64,000 nt of DNA from Pelomonas caseinilytica. GTDB lineage: Bacteria; Pseudomonadota; Gammaproteobacteria; Burkholderiales; Burkholderiaceae_C. Location of the stretch: positions 1 through 64,000 of the forward strand of contig NZ_JAJTWT010000001.1 in assembly GCF_021353235.1 (NCBI RefSeq). The letters are read 5' to 3'. Below, one piece after another: positions 1-7,641 of the stretch; positions within the stretch are counted from its first letter, which is position 1, and each line of letters begins with the position of its first letter. Both the position numbers and the translations under genes were made by a program. The notes beneath the pieces are model-generated. The model saw nothing but the letters and a program-made list of their open reading frames with translations. It had not been told where the DNA came from and ran no database searches.

Positions 1-83
1 ACGCTCCACGCTTCCTTCCCACACTCGGTCTCCCTCATGCAGTTGCGCTTCGCTTCGTTCGTCGTGATCAACTTACGACGGGA

Positions 84-118
84 CTTGCACCCGTAGGGGT
101 GCGCCCATGCTGGGCGCA
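84..118. repeat. Two adjacent hairpins near the window start
   Basis: Two inverted repeats follow each other. GCACCC and GGGTGC bracket a short loop at 87-102, and TGCGCCCA and TGGGCGCA bracket a 3-base loop at 100-118. They share bases, so only one can form at a time. No gene could be supported in positions 1-122. The section has the look of a structured intergenic or RNA element, but I cannot assign it to a family. Confidence 0.35.
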
Positions 119-122
119 CAAC

Positions 123-148
123 GCAAAAGGCCGGCGGATGCCGGCCTT
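123..148 (-). terminator. Rho-independent terminator after the MFS gene
   Basis: AAGGCCGGC and GCCGGCCTT form a perfect 9-bp stem around a 4-base loop at 127-148. Read on the minus strand the stem is followed by TTTTG. It lies about 150 bases downstream of the stop of the leftward-transcribed MFS gene, so it probably ends that transcript. Confidence 0.7.
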
Positions 149-164
149 CGGATGTGGGCTGTTC

Positions 165-270
165 GGGCCGAGCGCCGGGCCGCCCCAAGCCGGCCCGCGC
201 CGGCGATGTGCTTGCGGCTCGATGCCGCAAGCATCGCCGTCCCCTCGGGGGACCGACCAGACGAGCCGGC
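165..270. repeat. Dispersed double-hairpin repeat, copy A
   Basis: About 100 bases here match 3657-3760 with only scattered differences. Each copy has a first hairpin built on CTTGCGG/CCGCAAG and a second built on GTCCCC/GGGGAC or its equivalent. Both copies lie just downstream of a leftward-transcribed gene and in the same orientation. It resembles the REP-like intergenic elements common in Burkholderiales genomes. Confidence 0.6.
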
Positions 271-299
271 GTCCAGCCAGGCTCGACTGGGCGAGGGGC

Positions 300-1976
300 T
301 CAGTCCTTGGCGTAGATGTCCACGTCCTTGGTCTCGCGGACGAACAGCATGCCGATGATGAAGCTCATGCCGGAAATGATGATGGGATACCAGAGGCCGT
401 GATAGATGTTGCCGTTCTGGGCCACCATCGCGAAGGTGATGGAGGGCAGCAGGCCGCCGAACCAGCCGTTGCCGATGTGGTACGGCAGGCTCATCGAGGT
501 GTAGCGGATGCGGGTCGGGAACATCTCCACGAGCATGGCGGCGATGGGGCCGTAGACCATGGTCACGTAGACGACGAGCACGAACAGCACGGCGATGACC
601 ATGGGCACGTTGACCTTGGCCGGATCGGCCTTGGCCGGGTAGCCGGCAGCCTTCATCGCATCGCCCAGTTCCTTCTTGAAGGCGGCGATGGCCTTGGTGC
701 TGGCTTCGTCGAACTTGTGCTCGGTCAGCTTGCTGGCGGTCGGGACCGTGATCTCCTTGTCGCCGACGCGCACGATGGTCGGGGCGCCGGGAGCGGCCTC
801 GACGGTCTCGGAGCTGGCGGACGACTGGGCCAGGGCGCGCTTGGCGATGTCGCAGGCGCTGGTGAAGTCCACCTCACGCGCCGTCGGGCTGCCCTGGAAG
901 GAGCAGGTGGCGGTGCTGGTGGTCAGCGTGACCTTGGAGGTCGCCTGGGCGCGGGCCAGGTCGGGGTTGGCCGCCTCGGTCAGCGCCTTGAACAACGGGA
1001 AGTAGGTCACCACCGCGAGCAGCAGGCCAGCCATGATGATGGGCTTGCGGCCGATCTTGTCGGACAGCGTGCCGAACACGACGAAGAAGGGCGTACCCAG
1101 GACCAGCGCGATGGCGATCCAGATGTTGGCCGTCGAGGCGTCGACCTTGAGCACCGAGGTCAGAAAGAACAGCGCATAGAACTGGCCGGAGTACCAGACC
1201 ACGCCCTGGCCGGCCACGAGGCCGAAGAGGGCCAGCAGCACGATCTTCAGGTTCTTCCACTGACCGAAGGATTCGGACAGCGGCGCCTTGGAGGTCTTGC
1301 CCTCGGCCTTCATCTTCTGGAAGGCGGGCGATTCGTTCATCGACAGCCGGATCCACACCGAGATGCCCAGCAGCAGGATGGAGACGATGAAGGGCACGCG
1401 CCAGCCCCATTCGCCGAAGTCCTTCTCGCCCAGCATGGTGCGGGTGCCGAGGATGACCATCAGCGACAGGAACAGGCCCAGGGTCGCGGTGGTCTGGATC
1501 CAGGACGTGTAGGCGCCGCGCTTGCCGTGCGGCGCATGCTCGGCCACGTAGGTGGCCGCGCCGCCGTACTCGCCGCCGAGGGCCAGGCCCTGCAGCAGCC
1601 GCAGGCCGATCAGGATGACGGGGGCCGCCGCGCCGATGGTCGCGTAGCCGGGGAGCACGCCGACGATGAAGGTCGACAGGCCCATGATCAGGATGGTGAC
1701 CAGGAAGGTGTACTTGCGGCCGATCATGTCGCCCAGGCGGCCGAACACCAGGGCGCCGAAGGGTCGCACGATGAAGCCCGCGGCAAAGGCCAGCAGCGAG
1801 GCGATGAAGGCGGCCTGGGGGTCCAGTCCCGCGAAGAACTGCTTCGCGATGATGGCCGCCAGCGAGCCGTAGAGATAGAAGTCGTACCACTCGAACACCG
1901 TGCCCAGCGACGAGGCGAAGATGACCTTCTTCTCCTCGCGCGTCATCGGCGTCGCTGCGGATGCTGCAGTTGCCAT
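300..1976 (-). CDS. MFS transporter, metabolite:H+ symporter (MHS) type
   Basis: Inner-membrane secondary transporter of 558 residues. The N-terminal EWYDFYLYGSL segment (about residues 29-39) and the following loop are typical of the metabolite:proton symporter branch that includes ProP, ShiA and KgtP, so a small organic acid or osmolyte is the likely substrate; which one cannot be told. Start chosen at 1976, where GGAGA precedes the ATG and the protein opens MATAAS; the frame extends farther upstream without a better site. Odd feature: a soluble insertion of about 120 residues (roughly 331-454) containing two cysteines interrupts the C-terminal membrane half. A terminator hairpin lies downstream at 123-148. 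Confidence 0.88.
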   Translation of the reverse strand: MATAASAATPMTREEKKVIFASSLGTVFEWYDFYLYGSLAAIIAKQFFAGLDPQAAFIASLLAFAAGFIVRPFGALVFGRLGDMIGRKYTFLVTILIMGLSTFIVGVLPGYATIGAAAPVILIGLRLLQGLALGGEYGGAATYVAEHAPHGKRGAYTSWIQTTATLGLFLSLMVILGTRTMLGEKDFGEWGWRVPFIVSILLLGISVWIRLSMNESPAFQKMKAEGKTSKAPLSESFGQWKNLKIVLLALFGLVAGQGVVWYSGQFYALFFLTSVLKVDASTANIWIAIALVLGTPFFVVFGTLSDKIGRKPIIMAGLLLAVVTYFPLFKALTEAANPDLARAQATSKVTLTTSTATCSFQGSPTAREVDFTSACDIAKRALAQSSASSETVEAAPGAPTIVRVGDKEITVPTASKLTEHKFDEASTKAIAAFKKELGDAMKAAGYPAKADPAKVNVPMVIAVLFVLVVYVTMVYGPIAAMLVEMFPTRIRYTSMSLPYHIGNGWFGGLLPSITFAMVAQNGNIYHGLWYPIIISGMSFIIGMLFVRETKDVDIYAKD

Positions 1977-2149
1977 GAAAAGTCTCCGTCTGTTGTAGGG
2001 CCGCCCGCGCAGCCCTTGCGGCGTGACTATTGCGAGGACCTCTGACCGTGTTCTGACGCCAGTCTGAATCGAGGCTGACAAACTCCGCAAGAACCCGCAG
2101 TCAGCATTTCTCAATGCGAGACCCGAGGGGCATCACGGGTAAGTCCCGA

Positions 2150-2167
2150 GCCCTGTTTCGACAGGGC
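2150..2167. terminator. GC stem with TTCG loop, possible terminator
   Basis: GCCCTGT and ACAGGGC pair around a TTCG tetraloop, 33 bases beyond the stop of the leftward gene ending at 2201. There is no T run after it, so termination is plausible but unproven. Confidence 0.4.
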
Positions 2168-2200
2168 GCCGTGGCGTGGCAGCGCGTGCGAACGCCGCGG

Positions 2201-2860
2201 TCAGTGGCGGCGCGCGATGCCGGGGCGCGGCCTGGCGGCGTCTTCCCAGATGCCGCTGCGGAACCACGGGTCGTTCTCCAGCGCGGCGCGCACCATGGGC
2301 AGGGCGTCCTGGCCCCAGAACAGGCGGCCGTCCAGCTCGATGGTGGGCACGCCGAACACGCCACGGGCCAGGGCCGCCTCCGTCTCGGTGCGCAGCCGCT
2401 GCTTGACGGCCTCGCTGGACGGGTCCTGCTGGGGGGCGAGCCGCACGGTCAGCTCAGTCAGGCGGCCAGGGTCGTTGGCATCGGCGCCCGCGCCGCGCCA
2501 GACGTGGTGGAAGAGCTGCTCGGCCACCCAGCGCCCCGGCGTGTCGCCCGGCTGACCCTCCGGCGCCGCACAGGCCCAGGCCAGGCGCAGCAGCGGCAGT
2601 GGGTTGAAGGGATGCTGGGCCGGCGGGTCGAGCACCACGCCCTGGCGGTGCGCCAGCCAGGCGACCTGGCGGAAGGTCCAGCGCCGCTTGGCCTCGATCT
2701 CGGCCGGCCCCTTCTGCCCCAGGGCCTGCAGCAAGGCCGCGAACAGGATGGGCCGGTAGACGACCTCGACGCTGTGTCCCGCCAGCGCCTCGGGCAGGGC
2801 CTCGAAGCCCAGGGCCGCATAGGGCGAGATGGGGTCGAAATAGAAGGTCAGCCGCTTCAT
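2201..2860 (-). CDS. DsbA-fold oxidoreductase, HCCA isomerase / kappa-GST type
   Basis: Thioredoxin-fold protein of 219 residues. It begins MKRLTFYFDPISPYAAL: the CxxC of true DsbA is replaced by SPY, as in 2-hydroxychromene-2-carboxylate isomerases and kappa glutathione transferases. The C-terminal half carries the family segment GVFGVPTIELDGRLFWGQD, with the cis-proline VPT loop and the substrate-binding WGQD. It therefore probably uses glutathione rather than forming disulfides; the substrate is unknown. Start at 2860 follows GGAGAG and overlaps the stop of the upstream DUF1289 gene in an ATGA, so the two are translationally coupled. Confidence 0.85.
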   Translation of the reverse strand: MKRLTFYFDPISPYAALGFEALPEALAGHSVEVVYRPILFAALLQALGQKGPAEIEAKRRWTFRQVAWLAHRQGVVLDPPAQHPFNPLPLLRLAWACAAPEGQPGDTPGRWVAEQLFHHVWRGAGADANDPGRLTELTVRLAPQQDPSSEAVKQRLRTETEAALARGVFGVPTIELDGRLFWGQDALPMVRAALENDPWFRSGIWEDAARPRPGIARRH

Positions 2861-3072
2861 GACGCGCTCTCCGAGCCGGGCGCCGGGTCGAGCCACAGGC
2901 CGCGGCGCCGCAATTCGGCCTGGCGGGCGGGCAGCTGCGCCAGGATGTGGCGCTGGCGCTCGTCGGAAGCGCCACCCCAGCCGGCGATCTCGTCCAGGGA
3001 GCGTGCGCAGCCCCGGCACCAGCCGCTGTCGGCGTCCATCCGGCAGACGTTGACGCAGGGAGATGCCGCCAC
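2857..3072 (-). CDS. DUF1289 small Cys-rich protein
   Basis: A 71-residue protein matching the DUF1289 pattern: SPCVNVCRMD, then WCRGCARSLDEIAGW. The four-cysteine arrangement suggests metal binding, but no function is established. Start choice: the frame opens with TTG at 3081, but the only Shine-Dalgarno-like AGGG directly abuts that TTG. GTG at 3072 has the same AGGG nine bases upstream, so 3072 is preferred. The 3' end overlaps the next gene by ATGA. Confidence 0.8.
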   Translation of the reverse strand: MAASPCVNVCRMDADSGWCRGCARSLDEIAGWGGASDERQRHILAQLPARQAELRRRGLWLDPAPGSESAS

Positions 3073-3077
3073 GGCCG

Positions 3078-3581
3078 TCAACCCTGCACGACGTCGATGA
3101 CCGGCGCGCCGGTGAGCCGTTCGAGTTCCGCCGGGGTCAGCTTGAACACGCCGTTCGGGTGTCCTGCCGCCGCCCAGATGACGTCGAAGCGGAACAGGTC
3201 GCGGTCGATGAAGAGCTGGGGCGATGGCCCGCCATCGACAGGCGCGAAGCCCGCGGGCGAGACGCCGCCGATGGAAAAGCCGGTACGCGCCTTGACGAAG
3301 TCCGCGTCGGCCCGGCCCAGCGGCCCGGTATGGGGCTTGAGCTTGCCCTCGTCGACGCGCCGGTCGCCCGAGGTGATGACCAGCACGGCGGAGTCGTCAG
3401 CCTTGCGGCGGAAGACGACGGACTTGGCGATCTGCCCGAGGGTGACGCCCAGCGCGTCGGCCGCCTCCTGGGCCGTGCGCGCGGCGACGTCGAGCCACAG
3501 GGGCCGGTGCGGATGGGCCAGCGCCGCCAGGGCGGCACTGACGCGTTGGAAGCCTTCGGGTCGGATCTCGGTGTCAGCCAT
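3078..3581 (-). CDS. YbaK/EbsC-type aminoacyl-tRNA deacylase
   Basis: A 167-residue protein of the YbaK/ProX editing-domain family, whose members hydrolyse mischarged aminoacyl-tRNAs such as Cys- or Ala-tRNAPro. Characteristic segments are the lysine-bearing IAKSVVFR around residue 50, a later LVITSGDRRVDE, and the glycine loop FSIGGVSPAGF. It is the first gene of a tightly packed three-gene run with DUF1289 and the kappa-GST-like gene. The start at 3581 (MADTEIRPEGF) fits family length but has no strong ribosome-binding site; ATG 3614 in the same frame is an alternative. Confidence 0.85.
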   Translation of the reverse strand: MADTEIRPEGFQRVSAALAALAHPHRPLWLDVAARTAQEAADALGVTLGQIAKSVVFRRKADDSAVLVITSGDRRVDEGKLKPHTGPLGRADADFVKARTGFSIGGVSPAGFAPVDGGPSPQLFIDRDLFRFDVIWAAAGHPNGVFKLTPAELERLTGAPVIDVVQG

Positions 3582-3656
3582 GGCCGCGATTGTGTCGCGG
3601 CCCGGCTTATCCATGATGCTGCGCACCATACGCAGCCGACGAAACGAGGCAACTGC

Positions 3657-3760
3657 GGGCCGAGCGCTGGGCCGCTCCCGAGCCGGCCCGCGCTGGCGAT
3701 GCTTGCGGCTTGATGCCGCAAGCATCGCCGCCCCCACGGGGGGCGGACCAGACACGCGGC
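3657..3760. repeat. Dispersed double-hairpin repeat, copy B
   Basis: Second copy of the repeat at 165-270. Here the first hairpin is perfect: GCGATGCTTGCGGC (3696-3709) and its complement (3715-3728) form 14-bp arms around TTGAT. A second hairpin of CGCCCCC/GGGGGCG type follows at once. It lies downstream of the leftward gene ending at 3799, and may serve as its terminator or mRNA stabiliser. Confidence 0.65.
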
Positions 3761-3798
3761 GCGTTCAGCGCGCGGGGTTGGGCCGGGGGCAACTCATT

Positions 3799-4212
3799 TC
3801 AGTCGCGGTCGTGGCCCTTGCCGTGGCCTTTGCCGTGGCCCTTGCCCTTGCCATGGCCCTCACCATGCTCGCCGCCCGCCGGGGCCGCGTCGCCGTAGCG
3901 CTGCTGGTACCACTCCTCGCGGACGAAGTAGACCGGCACGTTGCAGGCGTTGTATTCGGCGCAGTGCTTGTCCCAGTGCTTCTGGTGGCCCGGCGGCACG
4001 CGCATGTAGACCGGGGCAACGCGCACGGGCTGGCGCTGCACCCAGACCGGCTGGGCCACCACGACCGGCGGCGGCGCGGTGTTGCCGATGTCGATGCGGC
4101 CGTAGAAGCCGGGCTGTCCGACCTGGACGGACACGCCCACGTCGGTGGCCTGGGCGGCGCCGGCCAGCAGGGTCAGGGCCGTTGCGGCCAATAGGGAAAT
4201 CTTGCGGGTCAT
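3799..4212 (-). CDS. Exported protein with His/Lys/Gly-rich tail, unknown function
   Basis: A 137-residue protein with a clear Sec signal peptide (MTRKISLLAATALTLLAGAAQA, cleavage about residue 22). The mature part is rich in Val and Pro, with a WDKHC..YNACNVPVYFVREEWY segment carrying two cysteines, and ends in a run of alternating GHGK units. I do not recognise a characterised family. Similar small periplasmic proteins occur in Burkholderiales without assigned roles; the tail could bind metal ions, which is inference only. GGAGG lies just upstream; ATG 4215 directly before is equally possible. Confidence 0.7.
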   Translation of the reverse strand: MTRKISLLAATALTLLAGAAQATDVGVSVQVGQPGFYGRIDIGNTAPPPVVVAQPVWVQRQPVRVAPVYMRVPPGHQKHWDKHCAEYNACNVPVYFVREEWYQQRYGDAAPAGGEHGEGHGKGKGHGKGHGKGHDRD

Positions 4213-4228
4213 CATCCTCTCCTCCAGT

Positions 4229-4621
4229 TCAGCCTTGCGGCAAGTCGTAGTCGAAATCATAGAAGTGCCGGTGTCCCTCGACCCGGATGCGCATGCGCCC
4301 GGTCAGCCCGGCCAGGGCGCCGGTGCCCGAGTCCGGCACCACGCCGATGTCCAGCGACGGCTGACCACGCGTCATGAGGCCGTGGTGGACGAGGGCGAAG
4401 CTGCCCTCGCGCCCCTGCAGCCGGCCCGTCACCGTCTCGATGGCCACGTAAGCGGCCGAACCGGCCACGCTGCCGTGCGTGGCCAGCATCTGGCCGGCGC
4501 CGTGGGCGTCGAGTGCGCCTTCGTAGCGCTTGTCCAGCACCATGCGGCCGACGCCTGGGTAGCCCTCCTCCGCGGCCTGGGCCGCCATGCCGACGCTGAA
4601 TTCACCGCTGACCGTCGCCAT
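4229..4621 (-). CDS. DUF3224 family protein
   Basis: A 130-residue single-domain protein. The pattern of charged strands (MVLDKRYEGALDAHGAGQML, then GSFALVHHGLMTRG and the C-terminal GLTGRMRIRVEGHRHFYDFDYDLP) matches DUF3224, a small calycin-like beta-barrel family of unknown role. The start overlaps the 3' end of the upstream cyanophycinase-like gene by 20 bases, suggesting translational coupling. Confidence 0.8.
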   Translation of the reverse strand: MATVSGEFSVGMAAQAAEEGYPGVGRMVLDKRYEGALDAHGAGQMLATHGSVAGSAAYVAIETVTGRLQGREGSFALVHHGLMTRGQPSLDIGVVPDSGTGALAGLTGRMRIRVEGHRHFYDFDYDLPQG

Positions 4622-5864
4622 CGCCGTTCTCCTTGGGGCCGCCGCGGCCCGCGAGCACCGATTCGACCACGGGCCGCGGCAGCGCGGCCAAGGGCGTGAA
4701 CAAGGGGTTGGCGACGCGCACGGGTACCACGTCCAGCTCGACGCCCAGCACCGTGTAGTCGTCGCTGCCCACGGCCTGAGCCTGCCAGCCCACCAGCCCC
4801 GGGCCGCGCCGCAGCTGGAACTCGAAGCCCAGCTCCGGCGCCGGATCGCCCGCCCGGGGGTTGGCGCGGAAGGCGAGGCCCCGGACCTCGGCGGCGGGGC
4901 CGTCCAGCAACTGCGTCATGGCGCCGAGGATGCAGCCGTCGCCGAGGATGTCGAGGAAATAGCGGTCGGACGGCAGGCCGGGCGTGAAGCCGGCGGCGGC
5001 CGGGTCGACGCGCCTGCCCTGCAGCTTGCGCTGCGAGGGTGTCGTCACGCCGCTGGCCAGGTCGTGGCGGTCGCCCGCATCGAGGTAGGACAGCCGCGCG
5101 CCGCGCAGGTTGAAGGCGGGCAGCTCGGCATCGGCGCTCGCCTCGGCCAGGTCGACGAGCACGGCGCCGCTGCCGCCGATGACTTCGAGCGCGGCCCCCT
5201 TGATGACCACCGCCGCGTTCTCGTCCACGCCCAGCCCGTGCCGGTAGCCCAGGGCGCGCATGGCCGGCAGCAGGCGGCCGATGCGCCCGCGCTTGAGAAA
5301 ATGCTGGTCGACGAGCAGGTCAGGAGAGACGAAGGCCAGGCCCTGGTCGTACTCGTGGCCGGCGCGCCATTGGCCCTTGAGCACGGCGAGGTTGTCCATG
5401 GCGTCGCGGAACATCAGCCGGCTCATGACCGCCGCGCCGGCGCTGGTGCCGGCGATGACGCCGCCGGCCTCGAAGACGGCGCTTATGGCCTGGAGCATGG
5501 CCGTCGCTCGGCCTCCCGGCTGCAGGGTGTCGACGATGAGTTCCTGGGCACCGCCCGAGAAGAAGACGGCGCGGCTGGCGGCGACACGGGCGACGAGGTC
5601 CGGGTCGTGCAGGCGGGCTTGCAGGTCCACGCCTTCGAGATGGGGCGCCACCGGCACGGCCTCGGCACGGGCGCCGCAGCGGTTCAGCGCCGCCACGATG
5701 TGGGCGCCGATGCGCTCGGGGTCGTGGGCCGCCGTCGGGAAGACGGCGATGGGCGCACCTGGGCCGCCGGCTTCATCGACGATGCGCTGCCACACGGCGT
5801 CGCTGCCGGCCTGGAGGGCGCCGCCGATGAGGACGACGGTGCCGGTGGGGGCGTTGGAAATCAA
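4602..5864 (-). CDS. Cyanophycinase-like peptidase S51, cytoplasmic paralogue
   Basis: A 420-residue serine peptidase of family S51. The nucleophile elbow IAGTSAGAAV puts the catalytic Ser at about residue 141, and FFSGGAQELIVDTL (101-114) supplies the second family motif. LVDQHFLKRGRIGRL and GLGVDENAAVVI are also diagnostic of cyanophycinase. The family cleaves cyanophycin (multi-L-arginyl-poly-aspartate) to beta-Asp-Arg dipeptides. No signal peptide is visible, so it should act in the cytoplasm. About 140 bases separate it from a homologous exported paralogue upstream. The C-terminal 130 residues extend beyond the minimal peptidase domain. Confidence 0.88.
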   Translation of the reverse strand: MISNAPTGTVVLIGGALQAGSDAVWQRIVDEAGGPGAPIAVFPTAAHDPERIGAHIVAALNRCGARAEAVPVAPHLEGVDLQARLHDPDLVARVAASRAVFFSGGAQELIVDTLQPGGRATAMLQAISAVFEAGGVIAGTSAGAAVMSRLMFRDAMDNLAVLKGQWRAGHEYDQGLAFVSPDLLVDQHFLKRGRIGRLLPAMRALGYRHGLGVDENAAVVIKGAALEVIGGSGAVLVDLAEASADAELPAFNLRGARLSYLDAGDRHDLASGVTTPSQRKLQGRRVDPAAAGFTPGLPSDRYFLDILGDGCILGAMTQLLDGPAAEVRGLAFRANPRAGDPAPELGFEFQLRRGPGLVGWQAQAVGSDDYTVLGVELDVVPVRVANPLFTPLAALPRPVVESVLAGRGGPKENGDGDGQR

Positions 5865-6006
5865 GATCGGCGTGGGAGCCCGGCGGGCCGGCCGGGCGTG
5901 GGGAAATCAGGAACCTGGCATCTTGGCAGCTCGGCGCCCGCCGCGACAGCGGGTCGGTCCCGAAGAATCGCAAGCGCCCGTCAACAAACGCTGCAAGCCG
6001 TGAGCG

Positions 6007-7467
6007 TCAGGGCGGCGAGGAGGCCGGTGCGGACGGCGCCGAGGCCGGTGCGGCAGCCGCCCTGGGCGGCGTCCAGCCGCCGTACAAGGGCATGGGCAGG
6101 CGCACCGGGCTGATGTCCAGGTAGAGGTTGACGACGGTGAATTGCTCGCCGCCGAACTCCTCGGTGCTCCAGCCGAGGGAGTCGGACCCCTTGTAGAGGC
6201 GGAACAGGAAGCCCAGTTCGGCGAGCGGGTCGCCCTGGCGCGGCAGCACGTCGAAGGCCAGGCCCTTGACCTCCTTGCGCACGCTGTCGATCAGCCGGCT
6301 CATCGCCCCGGAGATGGTCGAGTCGCCCAGCATGTCGAGGTGGAAGACGTCGTCGGTGTAGTAGGGGCGGAAGTTGGGCGACTCGGCGTCGTGCAGATCG
6401 CCGCGCAGCTTGGGGGCCGAGGGCGTGGTGGAGCGGGCCCGCAGGTGGTAGCGGTCGCCATGCTCGAGGTAGGACAGGCGCGCGCCCTGAACGTTGAAGG
6501 CGCCGAGCGACGGATCGGACCTGGCCTCGGTCAGGTCGACGATCATGCAGCCACGGTCGCCAATGACCTCGATCTCGTCGCCGCGGATGATGGCCGCCGT
6601 GTTCTCGTCCACGCCCAGTCCGATCTTGTAGCCCTTGGCCATCATCAGCGGGATCATGCGGCCGAACCGGCCGCGTTTGAGGAAGTGCTGGTCGACGAAC
6701 AGGTTGGGGCCGACGAAGCCCAGGCCGCGGTCCACCTGCTTGCCGTCGACGAAGCGCCCCTTGAGGATGTTCACGACGCTCGGCGCGTCGCGGAACATGA
6801 TGGTGCTCATGATGGCCGCGCCCGCCGAGGTACCGGCCACGACGCCGCCCTTGCGGTAGACCTCCCAGATGGCCTCCAGCATGGGCGTGCTCTGGCCGCC
6901 GGGCTGCAGCACGTCGACGATGCGCTCCTGCACGCCGCCCGTGAAGAAGATGCCCTTGGCGGCCTTGACCTTGGCGATGAGGGCCGGATCGCGCACGACC
7001 TTGTTCAGGTCCACCCACAGGAAGCGCGGCGCCACCGGCAGCGCCTCGGCCACGGCGCCGCGGCGCTGCAGCAGGTCCACCACCTGCTTGGCGCTGGCTT
7101 CGGGATCCTCGCTGGCCGTGCCGAAAACGACGAAGCGTGCGCCCTTGCCGCCGGCCAGCTGCACGATGCGCTGCCAGACCTCCTCGTTGTCCGCCTTGAG
7201 GGCGCCGCCGATGGGCACGGCATAGCCGCGGATGGTCGAGTCGGGCTCGGGCAACAGGGCCCCGCCCTCGGTATGCGTGGGCCGCGGGGCGGCCGGGGCC
7301 GGCGCGGACGCGGCCGGGCGCGCCGCAGCGGAGGGTGCGGCGGCGCGCGGCTGTCGCGCCTGCGGCACGCTGGCGGCCGGCGCGACCGTCGCCGGTGCTG
7401 CCTGCGCGCCCATCGCCACAGCCATCGCGGCCATCGCCGCCCCCACGCGCCAGATCCATGCCCTCAT
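6007..7467 (-). CDS. Cyanophycinase-like peptidase S51, exported paralogue
   Basis: A 486-residue paralogue of the preceding gene, with the same VAGTSAGAAIMS nucleophile elbow, FFTGGVQERIVDVLQPGGQ, LFVDQHFLKRGRFGR and GLGVDENTAAII motifs. It differs in having a signal peptide (MRAWIWRVGAAMAAMAVAMGAQA) followed by an Ala/Pro-rich linker of about 60 residues, so it is probably periplasmic or extracellular, like CphE-type enzymes. The start at 7467 is fixed by a strong AAGGAGG. It is transcribed divergently from a TonB-dependent receptor, suggesting joint use of an external polymer or peptide. Confidence 0.88.
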   Translation of the reverse strand: MRAWIWRVGAAMAAMAVAMGAQAAPATVAPAASVPQARQPRAAAPSAAARPAASAPAPAAPRPTHTEGGALLPEPDSTIRGYAVPIGGALKADNEEVWQRIVQLAGGKGARFVVFGTASEDPEASAKQVVDLLQRRGAVAEALPVAPRFLWVDLNKVVRDPALIAKVKAAKGIFFTGGVQERIVDVLQPGGQSTPMLEAIWEVYRKGGVVAGTSAGAAIMSTIMFRDAPSVVNILKGRFVDGKQVDRGLGFVGPNLFVDQHFLKRGRFGRMIPLMMAKGYKIGLGVDENTAAIIRGDEIEVIGDRGCMIVDLTEARSDPSLGAFNVQGARLSYLEHGDRYHLRARSTTPSAPKLRGDLHDAESPNFRPYYTDDVFHLDMLGDSTISGAMSRLIDSVRKEVKGLAFDVLPRQGDPLAELGFLFRLYKGSDSLGWSTEEFGGEQFTVVNLYLDISPVRLPMPLYGGWTPPRAAAAPASAPSAPASSPP

Positions 7468-7641
7468 GCCCACAACCCTCCTTGGTCCAGACCGCGCATG
7501 ATGACAGAGCCGGCGTGTCGGTTTTGCCCCCAATCGGGACGACGGCCGGCGTGGCGCGCGCGAGACGATTCTTCCTGCAGGGGACAGGCGGCTGACGAAG
7601 CCATGCCTAGACTCGGGCGACCCATGAACGGAGCCCCGTCG

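Noticed and set aside
99-2045. Plus-strand open frame of 648 codons over the MFS gene
   Set aside because: Low-complexity antisense frame; the minus strand encodes an evident membrane transporter.
2201-2860. Thioredoxin-fold protein as a disulfide-forming DsbA
   Set aside because: It has SPY instead of CxxC and no signal peptide.
6142-7641. Open frame on the plus strand continuous with the TonB receptor, making an apparent protein of 1403 residues
   Set aside because: The upstream 500 codons are the complement of the exported cyanophycinase gene and have no protein character; the receptor's signal peptide begins at 7642.
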